Shown piece after piece: positions 11,970 through 13,766 of a DNA stretch of 13,766 nucleotides. Both the position numbers and the translations under genes were made by a program. Under the pieces are notes generated by a model, which was not told the origin of the DNA, ran no database searches, and saw only the letters and a program-made list of their open reading frames with translations. Numbering within the stretch: the first letter of the stretch is position 1; each line of letters begins with the position of its first letter. The DNA is from Actinomycetes bacterium (GTDB lineage Bacteria > Actinomycetota > Actinomycetes > Actinomycetales > Cellulomonadaceae): positions 1-13,766 of the forward strand of contig JAEYUL010000006.1 in assembly GCA_023432565.1 (NCBI GenBank). Direction: 5' to 3'.

Positions 11970-13766
11970 TCAGCCGTGCAACGGGAGGGTCAGCGCCGTC
12001 TCGCCGTCCGCGGTGACGCGCACCGGCACCCCCCAGTCCTGGGCGTTGAGGTGGCACGCCGGGTACTCGACCGCGGGGTCGTCGTCGCACGACGCGGCGT
12101 GGGCCGTGACGTGCAGGACACCCTCGCCCACGGTGGGGTCGAGCACGAGCTCGCGCTCGAACGGGATGTCGTCGCCGGCACCCGCCAGCAGCAGCCCCGG
12201 CGGCGTGGCGGAGACCTGCAGGCGCGTGGAGGGGCCGAACCGGTCGTCGTACTTCTGACCGGTCGCGGGGGTGAAGACGACGTCGAGGCGCACGCGCTGC
12301 GCGAGGTCCGTGACCGGCCGCTGCGTGCGGTGCGCGCCGGCGTCGACGGACTGCGCGGCCAGGCTCGCCAGCGGGATCCTCGTGATGCGGTGCGCGGCCG
12401 ACTCGACGACCAGGAGCGCCGCGTCCGCGCCGGAGCTGAGCACGACGAGCCCGCTCGGCTCGGCGAGGTCCGTCGCGAGGGTCGTGACCTCTCCGCCCGA
12501 CCCCGCCTCGGCGGGGACGTAGCGGCGGACCGCGCCGTTGTACGTGTCCGCGACCGCGACGGAGCCGTCCGGCAGGACCGCGACACCCAGCGGGTGCTGC
12601 AGCCGCGCCTCGTCGGCGGGACCGTCGCGGTGCCCGAAGTCGAACAGACCCGCGCCGACGACCGTGCGCACCGCACCGGCGTACGCGCTCGCGTGCACGG
12701 GCGTGACCACGCGCAACGCCGAGGTCTCCGAGTCAGCGAGCCAGATGCGGCCGTCCGGCCCGACGGCCAGCCCCGACGGCTGCGCGAACCACGTCTCGGT
12801 CAGCGGCCCGTCGAGCAGCCCTTCGTTCATGGTGCCGCCGACGTGCGCGAGCGACCCCTCCTTGCCGTCGAACGCCCACAGCGTGTGGTTGCCGGCCATC
12901 GCGACGACGAACGCGCCCCACTCCTGCGACCACGCGACGTCCCACGGCGAGGAGAGCCGCACCGCGCGCGGCGGCCCGGCGTACCCCGCGCCCGTGCCAC
13001 CGCCGAGCTCCGCGGACACGTTGTCCGACGCGCCCACCATGAGCTGCTGACCGGTCCCGGCGACGGTGGTCACCGTGCCGTCGTCGAGCCGCACGCCGCG
13101 CAGCGCGTGGTTCACGGTGTCCGCGACCAGCACGTCGTACCCGAGCCAGGGCCGCAGCTCGTCGGGCACGAGGCACAGGCCGTTCGGCTCGCTGAACCGC
13201 GCCTCGTCGGGACCGCCGTCGACGAGCCCGCGCTCACCCGAGCCGATCCGGCGCACGAGCGTCTCGCCGTCGGGTGCGAGCTCGGCGAGGCTGTGGTGCC
13301 CGGCGTCCGCGACGAGCAGCTTCCCGCCGGGCAGCGCGACCGCCTTGGCGGGGAACCGCAGCGTCCCGGGCGTGGCGGGCGGCGGCACGTACGGGCCCGC
13401 ACCGCGGTGCAGAGTCCCGGCGGCCTCGTGCGTCGCGACGAGCTCGCGCACCAGGACCTCGAGGTTGTGCCGGTGCCCCTCGCCTGCCATCTGCGCGACG
13501 ACGTAGCCCTGCGGGTCGATCACGACGAGCGTCGGCCAGGCGCGCGCCGCATAGGCCTGCCACGTGACGAGCTGCGGGTCGTCGAGCACCGGGTGGTGGA
13601 CCTCGTAGCGGTCGACCGCCGCCGCGAGGGCGTCCGGGTCCGCCTCGTGCGCGAACTTCGGGGAGTGCACGCCGACCACGACGAGCACGTCGGAGAGCTC
13701 CGCCTCGAGCTCGCGCAGCTCGTCGAGCACGTGCAGGCAGTTGATGCAGCAGAACGTCCAGAAGTC
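11970..13766 (-). CDS. NHLRC2-like protein: thioredoxin fold plus NHL beta-propeller (5' partial)
   Basis: The frame runs off the right edge; 598 residues are visible and the start is outside. The first visible residues are DFWTFCCINCLHVL (nt 13766-13725), a thioredoxin-type active site with an extra cysteine (C-C-I-N-C), which is the signature of NHLRC2 and its bacterial homologs. The rest of the thioredoxin fold includes VVGVHSPKF and AYAARAWPTLVVIDPQG, with the cis-Pro in WPT. From about nt 13380 a six-bladed NHL propeller follows, its blades marked by FPAKAVALPGGKLLVADAGHH, EPNGLCLVP, SSPWDVAWS, QPSGLAVGPDGRIWLADSE, HPLGVAVLPDGSVAVADTYN and EPSGLVVLSS. A C-terminal beta domain of about 110 residues (from RVRLDVVFTP) closes the protein. 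No export signal can be judged. Total length would be near 650, close to the family. The precise role is unknown; the fold suggests thiol-disulfide chemistry with a propeller for partner binding. Transcription converges with the diguanylate cyclase gene. Confidence 0.95.
   Translation of the reverse strand, partial: DFWTFCCINCLHVLDELRELEAELSDVLVVVGVHSPKFAHEADPDALAAAVDRYEVHHPVLDDPQLVTWQAYAARAWPTLVVIDPQGYVVAQMAGEGHRHNLEVLVRELVATHEAAGTLHRGAGPYVPPPATPGTLRFPAKAVALPGGKLLVADAGHHSLAELAPDGETLVRRIGSGERGLVDGGPDEARFSEPNGLCLVPDELRPWLGYDVLVADTVNHALRGVRLDDGTVTTVAGTGQQLMVGASDNVSAELGGGTGAGYAGPPRAVRLSSPWDVAWSQEWGAFVVAMAGNHTLWAFDGKEGSLAHVGGTMNEGLLDGPLTETWFAQPSGLAVGPDGRIWLADSETSALRVVTPVHASAYAGAVRTVVGAGLFDFGHRDGPADEARLQHPLGVAVLPDGSVAVADTYNGAVRRYVPAEAGSGGEVTTLATDLAEPSGLVVLSSGADAALLVVESAAHRITRIPLASLAAQSVDAGAHRTQRPVTDLAQRVRLDVVFTPATGQKYDDRFGPSTRLQVSATPPGLLLAGAGDDIPFERELVLDPTVGEGVLHVTAHAASCDDDPAVEYPACHLNAQDWGVPVRVTADGETALTLPLHG

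Noticed and set aside
1..13766. A defence island, biosynthetic cluster or mobile element joining these genes into a new system.
   Set aside because: No transposase, integrase, toxin, nuclease, synthase or phage gene is present. The genes are familiar housekeeping, transport and signalling types in several separate transcription units.

Overview
The window comes from a chromosome of very high G+C content with strongly G/C-biased third codon positions. That bias, together with a DtxR/IdeR-type iron box, a Tat-exported Rieske lipoprotein, a CopD-CtaG fusion and a DUF6458 protein, points to an actinobacterium. A Cellulomonas-like member of the Micrococcales is my best guess, but no rRNA or other phylogenetic marker is present to settle it. 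I see no mobile element, CRISPR array, tRNA or rRNA. Gene order and composition look like ordinary core or near-core chromosome.

Layout, left to right. (1) The 3' part of a 2-oxoacid dehydrogenase E2 acyltransferase gene (+), cut by the left edge. (2) A leftward block of four genes: a DHA2-type multidrug exporter (4451-2589), a Rieske [2Fe-2S] Tat lipoprotein (2528-1986), a four-helix membrane protein starting 1 bp after the Rieske stop (1984-1556), and a small orphan lipoprotein (1493-1083). The Rieske and membrane protein genes look translationally coupled; hairpins may separate the other members. (3) A rightward series opposite it: a CopD-CtaG fusion (4695-6761), an S9 prolyl-oligopeptidase-family peptidase (6952-9054) with a clear hairpin after its stop, a DUF6458 small membrane protein (9208-9429), a hairpin, a heme oxygenase (9587-10249) behind an iron box, and a GAF-GGDEF diguanylate cyclase (10338-11774). 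(4) A convergent leftward gene for an NHLRC2-like thioredoxin/NHL-propeller protein (13766-11970), cut at its 5' end by the right edge. Between (3) and (4) lies a 30-bp-period tandem repeat.

Functional themes are loosely respiratory and redox: copper handling and cytochrome oxidase assembly (CopD-CtaG), an exported Rieske centre, heme iron recovery under iron control, and a thioredoxin-fold protein with a CCINC motif. These are separate transcription units, and nothing in the sequence shows that they form one system. I did not find a convincing undescribed multi-gene system. The most unusual points are the in-frame decapeptide-encoding tandem repeat just past the NHLRC2-like stop codon, the Rieske/membrane-protein pair, and the C-terminal domain of the diguanylate cyclase, which also lacks an inhibitory site.
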